Positions 26,629 through 37,300 of a stretch of DNA of 64,000 nt are shown here, in pieces. Within the stretch, counting starts at the first letter, position 1. Every line of letters starts with the position of its first letter. Both the position numbers and the translations under genes were made by a program. Under the pieces are notes generated by a model that saw only the letters and a program-made list of their open reading frames with translations, searched no databases and was not told the origin of the DNA. The DNA lies in contig JAFEBB010000017.1 of the NCBI GenBank assembly GCA_018266075.1, forward strand, positions 1-64,000. The letters are read 5' to 3'. This DNA comes from Deltaproteobacteria bacterium. GTDB lineage: Bacteria; Myxococcota; Myxococcia; Myxococcales; SZAS-1.

Positions 26629-26936
26629 TGGGCCTCCGCCTTCTTCAGCGCGTCGGTCGCCGTGCCTGCGTTGGCGCTCGCCGCGGCCTGGATCGTCGCG
26701 GCGGTCACCTGGGCGTTGTGGGCGATCGCCGCAGAGTCGGTGGTTGCCGTGTGGTGGAACAGGCCGAGGATCACCGGGGCCGCCACGAGGCCGATGGACA
26801 CGAGCGCGTTCGGGTCGATGTGCAGGCCGTACTTTGCGAGCAGCATCGCCACGACCGTCGCGAGGCCCATCCACGTGCCGGGCTGCTTCAGCACCGAGGT
26901 CGGGTCCGGCGGGGCAACAGCGGTCGTGTCTGCCAT
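26625..26936 (-). CDS. Holin-like small membrane protein
   Basis: A 103-residue protein with two predicted membrane segments (WMGLATVVAMLLAKYGLHID and ALVSIGLVAAPVILGLFHHT) and a charged, Ala-rich C-terminal tail. Size, topology and place at the end of the late operon fit a phage holin, which would pore the inner membrane to time lysis. ATG 26936; stop overlaps the next gene. Confidence 0.65.
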   Translation of the reverse strand: MADTTAVAPPDPTSVLKQPGTWMGLATVVAMLLAKYGLHIDPNALVSIGLVAAPVILGLFHHTATTDSAAIAHNAQVTAATIQAAASANAGTATDALKKAEAQ

Positions 26937-26946
26937 GGTGTTCTCC

Positions 26947-27192
26947 TCAGCCGCGCCCGCGGCCATTCATCGGGTGTGGAGCTGACGCGCGGGGCACGTC
27001 GACCTGAGCCTCGAGCGAGGCCAGGCGCTCGCCGTGATCGCCGAGGAGCTCGTGCAGCTTGTCGACCTTCTCGCCCTGCTTCTCGATGGCCTTCTTCACG
27101 TCGCCGAACTGCTCACGCGCGAGGAAACCGACGAGAGCGATCAGCAGTGTCCCGAGGGCCATCGCGATGTGGATCGCCTGGTCGAGGGTCAT
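26947..27192 (-). CDS. Small single-span membrane protein with coiled coil
   Basis: An 81-residue protein. One membrane segment (IHIAMALGTLLIALVGFLAR) is followed by a coiled coil (FGDVKKAIEKQGEKVDKLHE to LASLEAQV). This is the layout of phage XhlA/holin-associated or spanin-like inner-membrane proteins. ATG 27192, two bp after the fibre gene's end. Together with the two genes downstream it forms a lysis cassette that lacks a recognisable endolysin. Confidence 0.6.
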   Translation of the reverse strand: MTLDQAIHIAMALGTLLIALVGFLAREQFGDVKKAIEKQGEKVDKLHELLGDHGERLASLEAQVDVPRASAPHPMNGRGRG

Positions 27193-27194
27193 GG

Positions 27195-28403
27195 TCAAAA
27201 CCACCACGCGCTGACGTTGTAGGAGCCGGCCGCCGTGCACGAGGTGCTCTTGAGCACGACCTCGATCTGGTCGTTGCTGTTGATGGTCACCGCGCACGTG
27301 CTTGAGGTTACGGACCCCGCCCCGCTCTTGGTGCATGGCCCAGAGACCTGAGCGCAGTCGCACGAGAACGTCACGTCACACAGATCGGTCGTCGTCGTTG
27401 AATCGTAGATCTCAAAGACCGTGTTCCCGTTGGTGTTGGTCGAGGCGCTCTGGGTAATTGCAGTCGCCGAGACGTGAACCACGACTCCCGCCATCACGTC
27501 GTACTGTGTGGCAAAGGCAGTGGCCGCCGCGAACCCCGTCGGGTTCACTCCCGAGATGCTGCCCGCCTCCTTCTGCCCGAACGCAGCCGCATCGGTGGCG
27601 GCAGACCCGTTCGCGATGTTGGTGACCTTGTTCGAGAGCGCGTTGACGCCCTTCGCAGTCACGCCGCCGTCCGCGATCACCAACCCGTTGAAGTACGCGC
27701 CGCCGCCGTAGTCGACGTTGGCCTTCTCGACGTTGTTGTTCCGGACCGAGAGGAGTTTGTCGCCAGCCGTGTTCAACGCCTGGTCGTTGTTGACGACGAC
27801 GCCCGGGAACGTTCCAGCCGATCCGTTCGCCGTATCGCCGCTCACCGTGACGCCCAGGTTGAGCCCTGCCGCAGTCACGAGATCGGTCTTCGCGCTGTTT
27901 GCGATGACGTTGCCCGCGGCGTTCACGTCGCCATGCGTGGAGAAGCCGCCGTCGGAGACCAGGAGGCCCTTCGCGTAGAGGCCGTCGACGGTCGCGCCGC
28001 CGTCGATGTCCACCTGTCCCGGTGAGTAGAGCCCGCCCGGCAGGGAGAGTTTGAGGCCGCCACCAATCTGGAACGTGCCCGCGTCGGGGTACTCGCAGTA
28101 CACCGTCCCGCCGTCCTGCATGTTGAAGCAGATCGTTCCGTCCGAAGGCTGAGGCGGCGCAACGGTCTGGCCGGCGAGCCCCCAGTAGTAGCCGTGGGTA
28201 ATCGCGTCGCGGAGGTCGTACTCGTTCTGCCCGATCTGGTTCACCTCGGCCGCGGTGAGCTTCTCGTTGGCCGGGATCGCCGGGTTCACCTGGTGGTCGC
28301 TCTTGCCCGTGGGCGCGCCCGCGCCGGCGTCGTAGACGAAGGACGTGGCCCAGCTCGAGGCGGGCACGGCGAGCACGAGGACGGCGAGAAGTACGCGCTT
28401 CAT
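27195..28403 (-). CDS. Tail-fibre-position protein with signal peptide
   Basis: A 402-residue protein. Residues 1-19 are a classic signal peptide (RVLLAVLVLAVPASSWA). The next part (VNPAIPANEKLTAAEVNQIG and YDLRDAITHGYYW) resembles the start of phage fibre/structural proteins. A long beta-rich region carries repeated tags (SDGGF, DIDGGATVDG, IADGGVTAKG), as in trimeric fibres. The C-terminal 100 residues are Thr/Ser/Cys-rich with five or more cysteines. ATG 28403 is favoured over GTG 28412: aggag lies at suitable spacing and the ATG overlaps the upstream stop. An exported tail fibre would be unusual, so surface display is also possible. Confidence 0.65.
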   Translation of the reverse strand: MKRVLLAVLVLAVPASSWATSFVYDAGAGAPTGKSDHQVNPAIPANEKLTAAEVNQIGQNEYDLRDAITHGYYWGLAGQTVAPPQPSDGTICFNMQDGGTVYCEYPDAGTFQIGGGLKLSLPGGLYSPGQVDIDGGATVDGLYAKGLLVSDGGFSTHGDVNAAGNVIANSAKTDLVTAAGLNLGVTVSGDTANGSAGTFPGVVVNNDQALNTAGDKLLSVRNNNVEKANVDYGGGAYFNGLVIADGGVTAKGVNALSNKVTNIANGSAATDAAAFGQKEAGSISGVNPTGFAAATAFATQYDVMAGVVVHVSATAITQSASTNTNGNTVFEIYDSTTTTDLCDVTFSCDCAQVSGPCTKSGAGSVTSSTCAVTINSNDQIEVVLKSTSCTAAGSYNVSAWWF

Positions 28404-29035
28404 TGGGGGCACTCCTGCGGCCAGCTCGATGAGCCAGCGAGTTCAACGCAAGCCTTCGGGAAGCAGCCCGCGCCAGCCCAACCTGGCTGCAGCGTGATGC
28501 CCGTGGGCGCGGCGCCGCCGTCGCTGAGCGAGCAGCTCGAGCCGGTGGAGCACGCGCACGGAAACGGCGCGTCGGAGCGCCCCTGCTGCCAGGCCTCGAT
28601 CACCGGCCCGCCGTCGACGCAGCCGCCGACCTGGTCGTCGTCGTAAACCACCTGGACGCCGGCGCCGAGGAAGCTCGGGCCTGGGTCGTGCCCGCCGTCG
28701 ACGATCGGCGCGCAGATCTGGATGCGCCAGTAGCTCGCGCCGTGGAGGGGCTGGCCGCCGTGGACGGAGAGCGCAACGAACCCGCCGTCGACGCCGAACA
28801 CCACCGACTCGCCAGCGGTGGCCGCGCCGCCGTCTGGCAGCGCGACAACCTGCGCACCGAGCGCGGGGAGCTTCGCGTCAGCGACGAGCGCGGTGGAGCG
28901 CACGAGAACGTCGGTCGGCTGCGGCGCGCGCGTGTAGAGCCATGCGCCAGCGCCGCCCGCGAGAGCGAGCGCGGTCAGCACCGCAGCCACGGTCTGCGCT
29001 GCGCCGGCCTTCGCGCCTTCGTCGATCTGGCTCAT
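28400..29035 (-). CDS. Membrane-anchored DGG-rich protein in the fibre module
   Basis: A 211-residue protein. A cytoplasmic start (MSQIDEGAKAG) is followed by one membrane helix (TVAAVLTALALAGGAGAWLY) and a soluble domain with several cysteines and repeated DGG motifs (ALPDGG, FGVDGG, IVDGG, CVDGG, LSDGG). No domain recognised. ATG 29035 overlaps the upstream stop. A type II membrane protein between two fibre-like genes is not expected for a virion component. Confidence 0.6.
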   Translation of the reverse strand: MSQIDEGAKAGAAQTVAAVLTALALAGGAGAWLYTRAPQPTDVLVRSTALVADAKLPALGAQVVALPDGGAATAGESVVFGVDGGFVALSVHGGQPLHGASYWRIQICAPIVDGGHDPGPSFLGAGVQVVYDDDQVGGCVDGGPVIEAWQQGRSDAPFPCACSTGSSCSLSDGGAAPTGITLQPGWAGAGCFPKACVELAGSSSWPQECPQ

Positions 29036-30972
29036 GGGTGGCACCGCTGCGCGGGCCCATCGGCGCACACGAGGGAGAGATGGCCGTAGAGAGCGTTGCT
29101 GCTCCCGTTGAACCCGCCGAGGTAGAGCGTCGAGACTTCCGAGCCCGGTTGCGTGAGTCGGGAGATCGTGTGCGTCTGCCCAGACCACGAGCACGACATG
29201 GTGCTTGCGTCCTGGCTTACGGCGTAGCGCGTCGGCAGGAGCTTCTGCGCGTCACCGAGGGTCGGCGACATGGCGTTGTTGGTGCCCGCGTTGTCGCTCA
29301 GGCAGTCGCCGTTCTGGTTCGTGGAGCCGGCAATCGCGGAAGGGTTCAAGCGGATCGCGGGCTGATAGTTCACATCGGAGCCGAGGACGGCCTGCCAGCT
29401 CGGGGCGCCGATGCCTTCGAGCTGCGCGACAGCCGCGAGGCTCCACGTGCCGTTCTTGAAGGTGATCGAGCTGGGCTTCGTCGCGGTCACCGCGTCGGCC
29501 GAGCGCGTGACGCTGGTGCCTGCAGTCGCGATGTCCGCCGAGCAGAAGGCGAGGTTCTCGGCCTGCCCCTGCCAGGCGTAGATCGTCGCCGCGCCCTGAG
29601 CCGCCTCGGAGGCGTCACGCAGGTCGACTCCGATCTGGAGATACCAAGTCGCCGCGGTCATCGTGCGCGACAGGCAGAAGTGCTGCCACGATGTTGAGAG
29701 CGTCGCCGTCGTCTGCGAGTAGGTGGCGCCGTCCGGCGTGGTGTTTAGGTAGAGGGTCGGCGTCCCGCTCGACGCCTTGAGCCAGACACCCTCGGACCAC
29801 GGCGCAGCCGAAGCCGTGAACCCTTGGGCCACGAGCGAATAGTTCCCGGCTCCGCTCACAGCCGGGAAGGCGATCTGATCCGCGGTCGTGGAGCCGTCTG
29901 GAGCGACAGCCGCATTGGCCGTCACCGTGGGCGCTGATACGCCGTGCCCGTTCTTCTGCCACGCCACGTTGTCGAACGCCTGCGACTGGAGAACGACGTT
30001 CGTACTGGCTCCCTCGACGTAGCCGCCGTCCGCGTCGGTGCGCAGCACGCCAGTCGGGAAGGTCCACTCACGCCCGTTGATCACGTCCGTCGCGGTGCTC
30101 GCACGCGAGACGCTCAACGTCTGGCCCGTGTTGGCGACGTGGCCGAAGAACCGCGACTCGATCGCCGTGAACAACGCATCGCTCGGCGTGGTGGTGCTCG
30201 CCCAGACCCAGAAGATCCCGCGCTTGCCTTGGTCGCTGCCAGGGCCAGCGGGGTCGCCGCGCCGGCCGATGTACGCGGTCGTGTTGGCTCCGTAGCCGAC
30301 GGTGGAGAGGCTGACGGACACGGCGCCAGCAAGGTCCAGTTTGCCGATCCACGTGGTTCCGGTGCGGCCGAAGCAGACGAGGTGCGCGCCACCAACGACC
30401 CCCGCGCCCACGGAGCCGAGAGCGCTGTTGAGAACGAACGTCCCGTCGCTCTTCCAGCCCTGGATCGCAACGTTGCCTCCGCCGTTGTCCACCGTGATCG
30501 CCCAGCCGGTCGCGGACGCGCCGCCGAGGCTTCCGGCCGAGAACATGCCGCCGGCACCCGCGATGTCATCGACCGTGAAAGCCACGCACGCCGAGAAGTC
30601 GCCCGCGAAGTTCAACGCGCTACCGCTGAGCGCGTAGACGTTGCTGACGGTGCTCGGCTCGGCGCCGTACATCGGATTCGACGCGAAGCCGTTCGGAAAC
30701 CACGGGCTCGCCGTGCCCCCCGATAGCTGCGTCACGGTGCCGACCATGCTCCACGGCTGGCCGCTCGCGTCGACGAGCTGCGTCCCGTTCCACGTGACGT
30801 TCGTGACCGTGTTCGCGTCGGTGTACGTCAGACCCGTCGCCGCGAACGTGTCGAGAAAGGCTGGAAGCCCCGCCGGAGAGATGAACGGCGCGGTCTCGAA
30901 CGGCGAGCCGTCCAGGGTGTTCGGGCTGTACGGCGCGGCCGCCAGCGCGAGGGCTAGCGCGAGGTGGATCAC
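29032..30972 (-). CDS. Large tail-fibre/lectin-like phage protein
   Basis: A 646-residue, beta-rich protein. A hydrophobic N-terminus (HLALALALAAAP) may be a weak signal. Residues about 120-270 look like a concanavalin/LamG-type jelly roll (ALNFAGDFSACVAFTVDD, YIGRRGDP, FWVWAST). Residues about 330-480 contain the phage carbohydrate-binding pattern AFDNVAWQKNGHGVSAPTVT followed by APDGSTTADQIAFP. A second jelly roll closes the protein. Likely receptor or polysaccharide binding. GTG 30972 overlaps the preceding gene by GTGA. Contains one DADGG motif shared with its neighbours. Confidence 0.7.
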   Translation of the reverse strand: MIHLALALALAAAPYSPNTLDGSPFETAPFISPAGLPAFLDTFAATGLTYTDANTVTNVTWNGTQLVDASGQPWSMVGTVTQLSGGTASPWFPNGFASNPMYGAEPSTVSNVYALSGSALNFAGDFSACVAFTVDDIAGAGGMFSAGSLGGASATGWAITVDNGGGNVAIQGWKSDGTFVLNSALGSVGAGVVGGAHLVCFGRTGTTWIGKLDLAGAVSVSLSTVGYGANTTAYIGRRGDPAGPGSDQGKRGIFWVWASTTTPSDALFTAIESRFFGHVANTGQTLSVSRASTATDVINGREWTFPTGVLRTDADGGYVEGASTNVVLQSQAFDNVAWQKNGHGVSAPTVTANAAVAPDGSTTADQIAFPAVSGAGNYSLVAQGFTASAAPWSEGVWLKASSGTPTLYLNTTPDGATYSQTTATLSTSWQHFCLSRTMTAATWYLQIGVDLRDASEAAQGAATIYAWQGQAENLAFCSADIATAGTSVTRSADAVTATKPSSITFKNGTWSLAAVAQLEGIGAPSWQAVLGSDVNYQPAIRLNPSAIAGSTNQNGDCLSDNAGTNNAMSPTLGDAQKLLPTRYAVSQDASTMSCSWSGQTHTISRLTQPGSEVSTLYLGGFNGSSNALYGHLSLVCADGPAQRCHP

Positions 30973-31340
30973 GGCGCCTCGGTGAGGATCGTCCCGCCGC
31001 CGGCAACCTGGTCAGCCGTAGTGGCGATGCACCAAATTTGGGTGTCCCACGGCATCGACGCGGACCACGTTGCGCCGGGAGTGATCGGCCGAGCCTTGCC
31101 AGCCAGCACGGAGGTTCCGCCGTCCGGGTACACCGGAGGCCCACCGTCGGCGTCGTTGCGGCCCAGCGCACAGTCGATGTTGTTGGGGCCGCGGTTGTAG
31201 AGCTCGAATCCGCTCGAGCCCTTCGTGCGCGGGATGTTCGTGGGCCCAGAGGCGAGCACCAAGTTTTCGCTGGTGCGGGTGAAACCGAGAGCCGCAGCCG
31301 CGAGAGCCGCAACGCCGATCAGGAGAAGCAGCTTCCGCAT
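30969..31340 (-). CDS. Small exported DGG-motif protein
   Basis: A 123-residue protein with a strong signal or anchor (KLLLLIGVAALAAAALGF). The mature part is a small beta-rich domain (LVLASGPTNIPRTKGSSGFE, NRGPNNIDCALGRNDADGGP, VYPDGGTSVL), reminiscent of short phage fibre-associated or decoration domains. ATG 31340, 55 bp after the giant gene's end. Stop overlaps the next gene. Confidence 0.6.
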   Translation of the reverse strand: MRKLLLLIGVAALAAAALGFTRTSENLVLASGPTNIPRTKGSSGFELYNRGPNNIDCALGRNDADGGPPVYPDGGTSVLAGKARPITPGATWSASMPWDTQIWCIATTADQVAGGGTILTEAP

Positions 31341-31394
31341 AGAGGCACCTCGACGGGTGCTCCCAGCGTCAGCGTCGATGTGTGCGAAATCGGC

Positions 31395-34300
31395 TCAGTG
31401 GCGGGTCAGCGACTGCGCGTCGGTGAGCGGGTTCGATGTCCTACCGTCCCCGTAGATCACGCCGCCGGCGACATCTCCCGGGCCACGGGCGTGCTGCTGC
31501 CCCGTGGCCAGGCCAGTGAGGTACTTGGCGGTGCCAACCGGCTTGCCCGTGGGAAGCGGCGTCAGCGGCGTGAAGATGCCCAACTGCTCGAGCGCATCCC
31601 ACGCGGCCTTGGCCTGCTTCTCCTTGTCGTGCTCCTGGATGCCCTGAACGAGCCCGCCGATCGTCTGCGCCACGTGCTGCGTGGTCGCGAGGCCGGGGCT
31701 CTGCCGGACGGAGATCTGCTTGTGGAGGAGCAGCGCGTCGACGGCCTCGCCGATGAAAGGCGGAAGGCTTGCCTGGAAGACGAGAGCCTTTCGGAAGAGC
31801 CAGTGGCCCCAGCCCTCTTCGTCCTCCCTGCCCTTCCCGCCCAGGTACTCGGACATTACGCCTTGGGTGAGAGTGAGCGCGAGCACCTTGCCGGCGAAGA
31901 GCGCCGCGGCTCCGCCCTTGGCGAGCGGGCTGCGTGCGCTGTCGGCGAAGGCCACGTGAACGTCTCGCGCCCACCGACGCTGCACGTTCAGCATCTTGTT
32001 CATGTAGCCGTAGAACATGAACAGGCCGCCGAGCATCGACTTGTCTCGGATGATGGCCGGCACGTCCGCTTGGGACTTGGAGATGTACCAGCGGCGGATC
32101 ATCGAGTCGGCTTCGCGCACGGCCGTGGCGTGGTCGTTGTGGGTCGCGAGCTCCTGGTTGTAGCGGGCGATCCACGCGGGCGTGGCCGTGAGCTTCTCGC
32201 CCCACTCGAGGGCCGCGAACGCCATGTGCTCCACCTCGCGCTGCAGCGGCGAGCCCTGAGAGCCCATCTCGTCGAAGCTCTTCCGGAGCAGCCCGCCGAC
32301 CTGCTCCTCGCGGAAGCGCAGCTCGGGGCTATTGGCCAGCGCCCACTCCCGCTTCGCGCTCCAGTCCGTCATGGTTCGACCCACGGCCTCGGCCATGAAG
32401 TCCGGGCGCACCTCGCCGGTGGTGGCGAGCGCGACGGGGTAGCTCAAGTGCGTGAGCGCCACGGGCAGATTCAGGCCCAGGCGCGCGACGGCGATGCGGC
32501 TCCGCAGCCAGCCCACGGCGCGCATGGCCGCGGTCTGGTTCGCCGCGACCGAGTTGGACTGCATGTTCGCCACGGCCTTGAGCCACGGATCGAACTGCTT
32601 CGTGTACTCCTTGCCCAGGTGGCGATCGACGAGCGACGCAAACTTGTCGCTGGCCACCACCTTCGCGGCGTCGCGCACCCAAGGCCGGTAAGCGATGTAG
32701 TGCAGCACGTTCGCGACGTGCCCAGGGACCACGTTCCAGTCGAGGTCAATCGCGTCCTCGAACCGCGCCGCGCGCTCCTGGGTGTGGCCCTTCGCCACCG
32801 AGGCGATGCCGTAGGTCTGAGGCGCAAGCATGTTCGCGGCGGCAGCTTCGACCTGGTGCAGCGCGAGCCGGGAGTTGGTTCGAGGGTCGTACTTGGCCGG
32901 GAAGTAGCCGCCCTTGTAGGTGCCGTGGCGGGTCACCACCTCGGTCGCAGGGACCTTCCCGGGCTCCACGCCAGTCTCGAGCTCGTGCACGCGGGCGATC
33001 TTCGGCCAGAGTGATTCGAGCGAATCCCACACGCCCTGCACCCAGTCCCACCCTTCCTTGGGCAGGACGCGGTCGAGGGTGCGCATCACCTGGTCCTCGT
33101 TCCAGCCGTAACCGTCGAGGAGGCGCTGCTTGTTGCCGGCGTTGCCCATGTTGAGCGCCATCATCAGCGCGTACTTGAGCGACACCTTGCCGTCGGCCTC
33201 GAGCCCGGACGCCTCGGCGAGGTCCTGGAACTTCTTGCTGGCCGCCAACTCCGAGATGTCCACCACCTCGTTGAGGCGCTTCTTGAGCGCGGGCGTGACC
33301 TCTTCCCAGTGCTTCTGCAGCCCGTCGAGGAACTCGCGGCCGAGGGCCTCCTTGGCGTCGCGAGACTTGAGCTGGCCGTCGATGAACAACTTGTGCAACA
33401 CAGAGTCGCGCTTGTTGCCCGTGAGCACGTCGAGCAGCGTCTCGATGTTCATCAGGTTGGAGTCGACCCACTGGAACGCACGGCGCGGCAGCGTGGCCGC
33501 CTTGCGCAGCGTCGCCTCCTCGCGGGCGCGGTCCATCCGTTCCTTGGTCGCCTTCGGCAGTCCCTCGAGCTGCTTGTTCGCGTCGGCGAAGAACTGGTCC
33601 ATCGACTGCCGCTTGCCCTCGGCCTCGATCGAGTTCTGCGTGTTCGCGGCGTGGCGGATGCTCTTCACCGCGTCGCGGACGTTCTGCGCGTCGTCGGGCG
33701 TGAGGTCGTTCCAGGACTTCGGCGCGGCCAGAAGAGCGCGCAGCGCGTCCGGGTCGAAGCCCAGGCTCTCCGGCGGAGTGGCCCCCACCAGCGCCTCGAG
33801 CGCGCCCTTGGGTTCCAAAGCCGGGTCGCGCGGTTGCAGCTTGATGGCCTGCAAGAGCGCGTCGTGCGCGTCGCGGTAGACGTGATCACCACCGGCTGCC
33901 ACGTCGGCCTTGCCGAGCTGCTGGCGCCACGGGTCGGCCGCGGACTGCTGGAGCTCGCGGAGAACGCCCTGGAAGTGCTCGCGCTGCTCCTTGGCCTCGC
34001 GCCACAGGAACATGTTCAGGAGGCGGGTCTCGTTCTCAGCCAGGGCCTCGTCGACCTTGCCCGCCTCGAAAGCCCGGCGCATCCGCTCGGAGGCGGTGCG
34101 CTCGTTGCGGCGGTAGCCACCGGCCGCACCCTCTCGGCCCGCGAGCAGATCCGACATCGTGAGCGTGGACACCATCGCGCGCGCAGTCGACCGCAGCGTC
34201 TCCTCGGAGAGCGGCGGAATCTCTCGCGCGCGGTCACCTGCGAGCATCTTGGCAAGACGACGGCGCTCGAGCAGCGCAGCGCGCACGGCCTCCGGGTTGT

Positions 34301-37300
34301 GAAGCGCGGCGATCGCCTCCTCGGCCAGCGCCTGCGGGCTCTCCAAAAGCGGCGCGGCGTGCAGGTCCGTCATCTGCGCTTTGACCTGGTTCTCCACTAG
34401 TGCCTTCCGCGAGTCGGCCGCCTGGATCTGGCGGAGCATCTCCTCGCCCGAGTCGAAGCCCAGGAGCGAGGCCAGCATGTCCGGAGGCATGCCGTGCTCG
34501 CCCTTCTTGGCGAAGAGGTTGCCGTGCTTCTCGACGATGGTCTTCACGAACTCCTTGCCGTTCGGCGCGAAGCCCTCGACGGTCGAGCGTCGGTCCAGGC
34601 GGTACGGTTCGCCGTGCTCGTCGAGGAGCTCCGGCGGGGTGTGGCCGCCAGGCATCTCGCCGTCTTTCAGGAACTTGATCGCCCGGTAGATCGGATCGTT
34701 GTCGAGCTTGTCGTTGACCTCGCCCCGGATGCGCTCGGCCTCACCGCGGAAGAAGTCGTTGTTCTCTTCCTTCTGGGCCGTGGCGATGCGGTGCACCATC
34801 TCCGCCCACGCCAGCGCGCGTTTCTTGCTCTCGGCGTCCTCGTAGGCTTTGCGCTCCTCGGGCGTGGCGTTCTCGAAGAGCGGAGAGAACGGCTGCGCCT
34901 TCGCGGCTGCGGCTGCCTTGGCCACCTCGTCCTCGGCGGCCACGAAGCGACCGAAGATCTGGCGCACCTCGTCGGTCATGCCGAGGTCTTCGCCGAAGCG
35001 CTTGCGGAAACCCTCGTCCAGGGACGCGGTCTTGTAGATGCGGGTGAGCCAGTTGGCGAAGCGCTGGAACACGCCCGCCAGCTCCACCGACGGCGTGCGG
35101 CCCTCCTGGAGGAACTTCTCCCAGGCGAACGTCGCGCGCTCTTCCTTGGCGCGGAGCTGCGTCTCGCGGGCCTGCTCGTCGTTGGTGAGACGGCGCTTGC
35201 CCTTGGTCTCGCCCAGGTCGATCAGTTCCTTGGTCTCGGCCACGCGCTGCTCGTGACTGTCGTAGCCCATGAACTTGATCAAGCCGGCGTAGTCGTTCTT
35301 GAGCAGCTCGGGCGCGTCCCCGCGCTGCGCCAGGTCGCCCATCACCTGGTTCAGGAAGTGAAAGGTTTCGTGGGCCAGCGTCGAGGTATCGGCGCCGGAG
35401 AAGATCCGGATGTTGAAGGTCCGGCGCTCGTTCGTGCCCGGGGGCGTGAAGTTGATTTCGCCGCGTCCACGGCGGGACTCGAGGGAGACTTCCGGCTGAC
35501 CGAGCGTGCCGCGGCCGCCGTTGTAGTCGTCGCCGAAGATGTCCTTGGCGAAGTTGCGGCGCATCTCGTCCGCCTGGTCCTGTGCGCGCGCGTGCTCGGC
35601 CGTGCCCGGCTTTGGGATCGGGTTGCCCCTCTCGCCGCCGCGGGACTGTCGCCGGAGCGCCTCGGTGTCGACGTAGCCGTCTTTCGGGTCGACGACGAAC
35701 TTGGCGAGCCGGTTCTCGAGGTCGCGCGGCAGGTCGCCGATCACCGAGCCGACGTGCTCGCCAGCGAGGTACGCGCGCACGCGGTCGAGGAACGCCGCTG
35801 CCTGCTTTCGACGCTCGGGGGACTTCAGGCGCGAGACAAGGCCATCCGCCGCGGCCATGTCGGACTCGGACGGAACGAACGCCTTGGCGTGGACCGTTAC
35901 TCCTGGTGCAACGTCGAGAGGTCGGTCGGCTCCTCCGACTGACCTTCCGCCTTCATCGACGCTCGAGCCTGCGCCTGGATTCGGGCCTTCTTCTCCTGGT
36001 TCGCCGCTTCCTGAAGGCCGAACATCTTGCCGACCTTCTGCATGGCCGCGCGCCGCTGCTCCCGGCTCATTCCCGGAGCCGACCAAGTCACCCCCCTCGT
36101 CCGGAGCGTGAGTCCCATCTCCGGGTGGGGTGTAGAAGAGTCGCTCGGGCTGGTCTTCGTTTCCGCGGAGGCCGGCGAGCTTGAGGTCTTCCTTGTGCTT
36201 GTTGAGGGCACGCTCTGCTTGGTTTTCATGGGCGGTCTCCCCGGTCCCGAATCCAAAGATAAGCGACTTGTAAGTCCAAGTGCCACCCCGGGCCTTGTCA
36301 GGCGCGACAACGTCGGTTTCTCTGGAGAAATCGAAGAGGCGGCCCAGGAACGTCTTCAGCGCGTCCTCGTCGTCGGCTTGAGCGAGGTACTCGTCCCCGT
36401 GGTCGTGGGCGAAATCCAGATCGAGGGCGCCGGTCGCCTCGGCGAGCTGTCCGAACCGCTCGAGCATTTCGTCGCCGAAGGCGTGGGCGTCTTCCTTGCC
36501 GATGTGCTTGGCGAGCTCCTCCTGGACGCGCTTCAACCCGTTCAGGTCGATCGCCGCGCGGAACTTCCGCTTGGGCAGCGCGTCGAAGCCCGCCCGCGTG
36601 AGTAGGCCCGTCTTCTGCTCGACGTGGATCTGCTGGAACACCTTCTCGCGGCCGGCGTCCGTGCTGGTCGCCTCGTCGAACGCCTTCTGGTGGTGCTCGC
36701 CGAGCTGCGCCTTCACGCGCTCGCCGGGGATGGTCGTGCCGGGGCCGTGGCCCTCGGGGAGCCCGAAGGGGCGCTCGCCACGACTCGCGCGGGTCGCGGG
36801 CACCGCCGGCTTGGTGATGTTGCCTGCCTCGTCGCGCTCTTCGGGCGAGCCCTCCGCGGCCACCTTGAACTTGTCGTGCTCGGTGCGCGCGGCCGTGAGC
36901 GCCGTGATTGGCTTGCCCTTGTCGTCGACGCCCTCCACGCCGGTCTTGCCGCTGATGCCGTATCCCTTGGCCTCCTCGGGGAGGTTCTCGCGGATGAGTT
37001 GGAGGAACGCCTCGCCTTCGGACGCATCCTTCACCGGGACCGCGAAGTCACCGCCCGTGCGGTACACGTTCGGGTCAATCTGGTGGGCAGCCTGGGCCAC
37101 CGCGCGCAGGAGCTCGTCGGCCTTGTTGTGGCCGCCCTTCTCCAGGTCGTCGTTCCGGAACTTCACACCCTCCACGCCGAAGTGCAGCACCGCCGGCTTG
37201 TTCGGGTCCTTGGGCTCGAGGTCTGCCGCGCGCTGGTTCCGAAGGCCCGTGACAGGGTCCTCGTAGTAGCGGCGGATCGCCACCTCGGTCTCGGGGTGTT

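Noticed and set aside
26931-31340. Diversity-generating retroelement variable region in the fibre genes
   Set aside because: No reverse transcriptase and no near-repeat with adenine-specific differences is visible.
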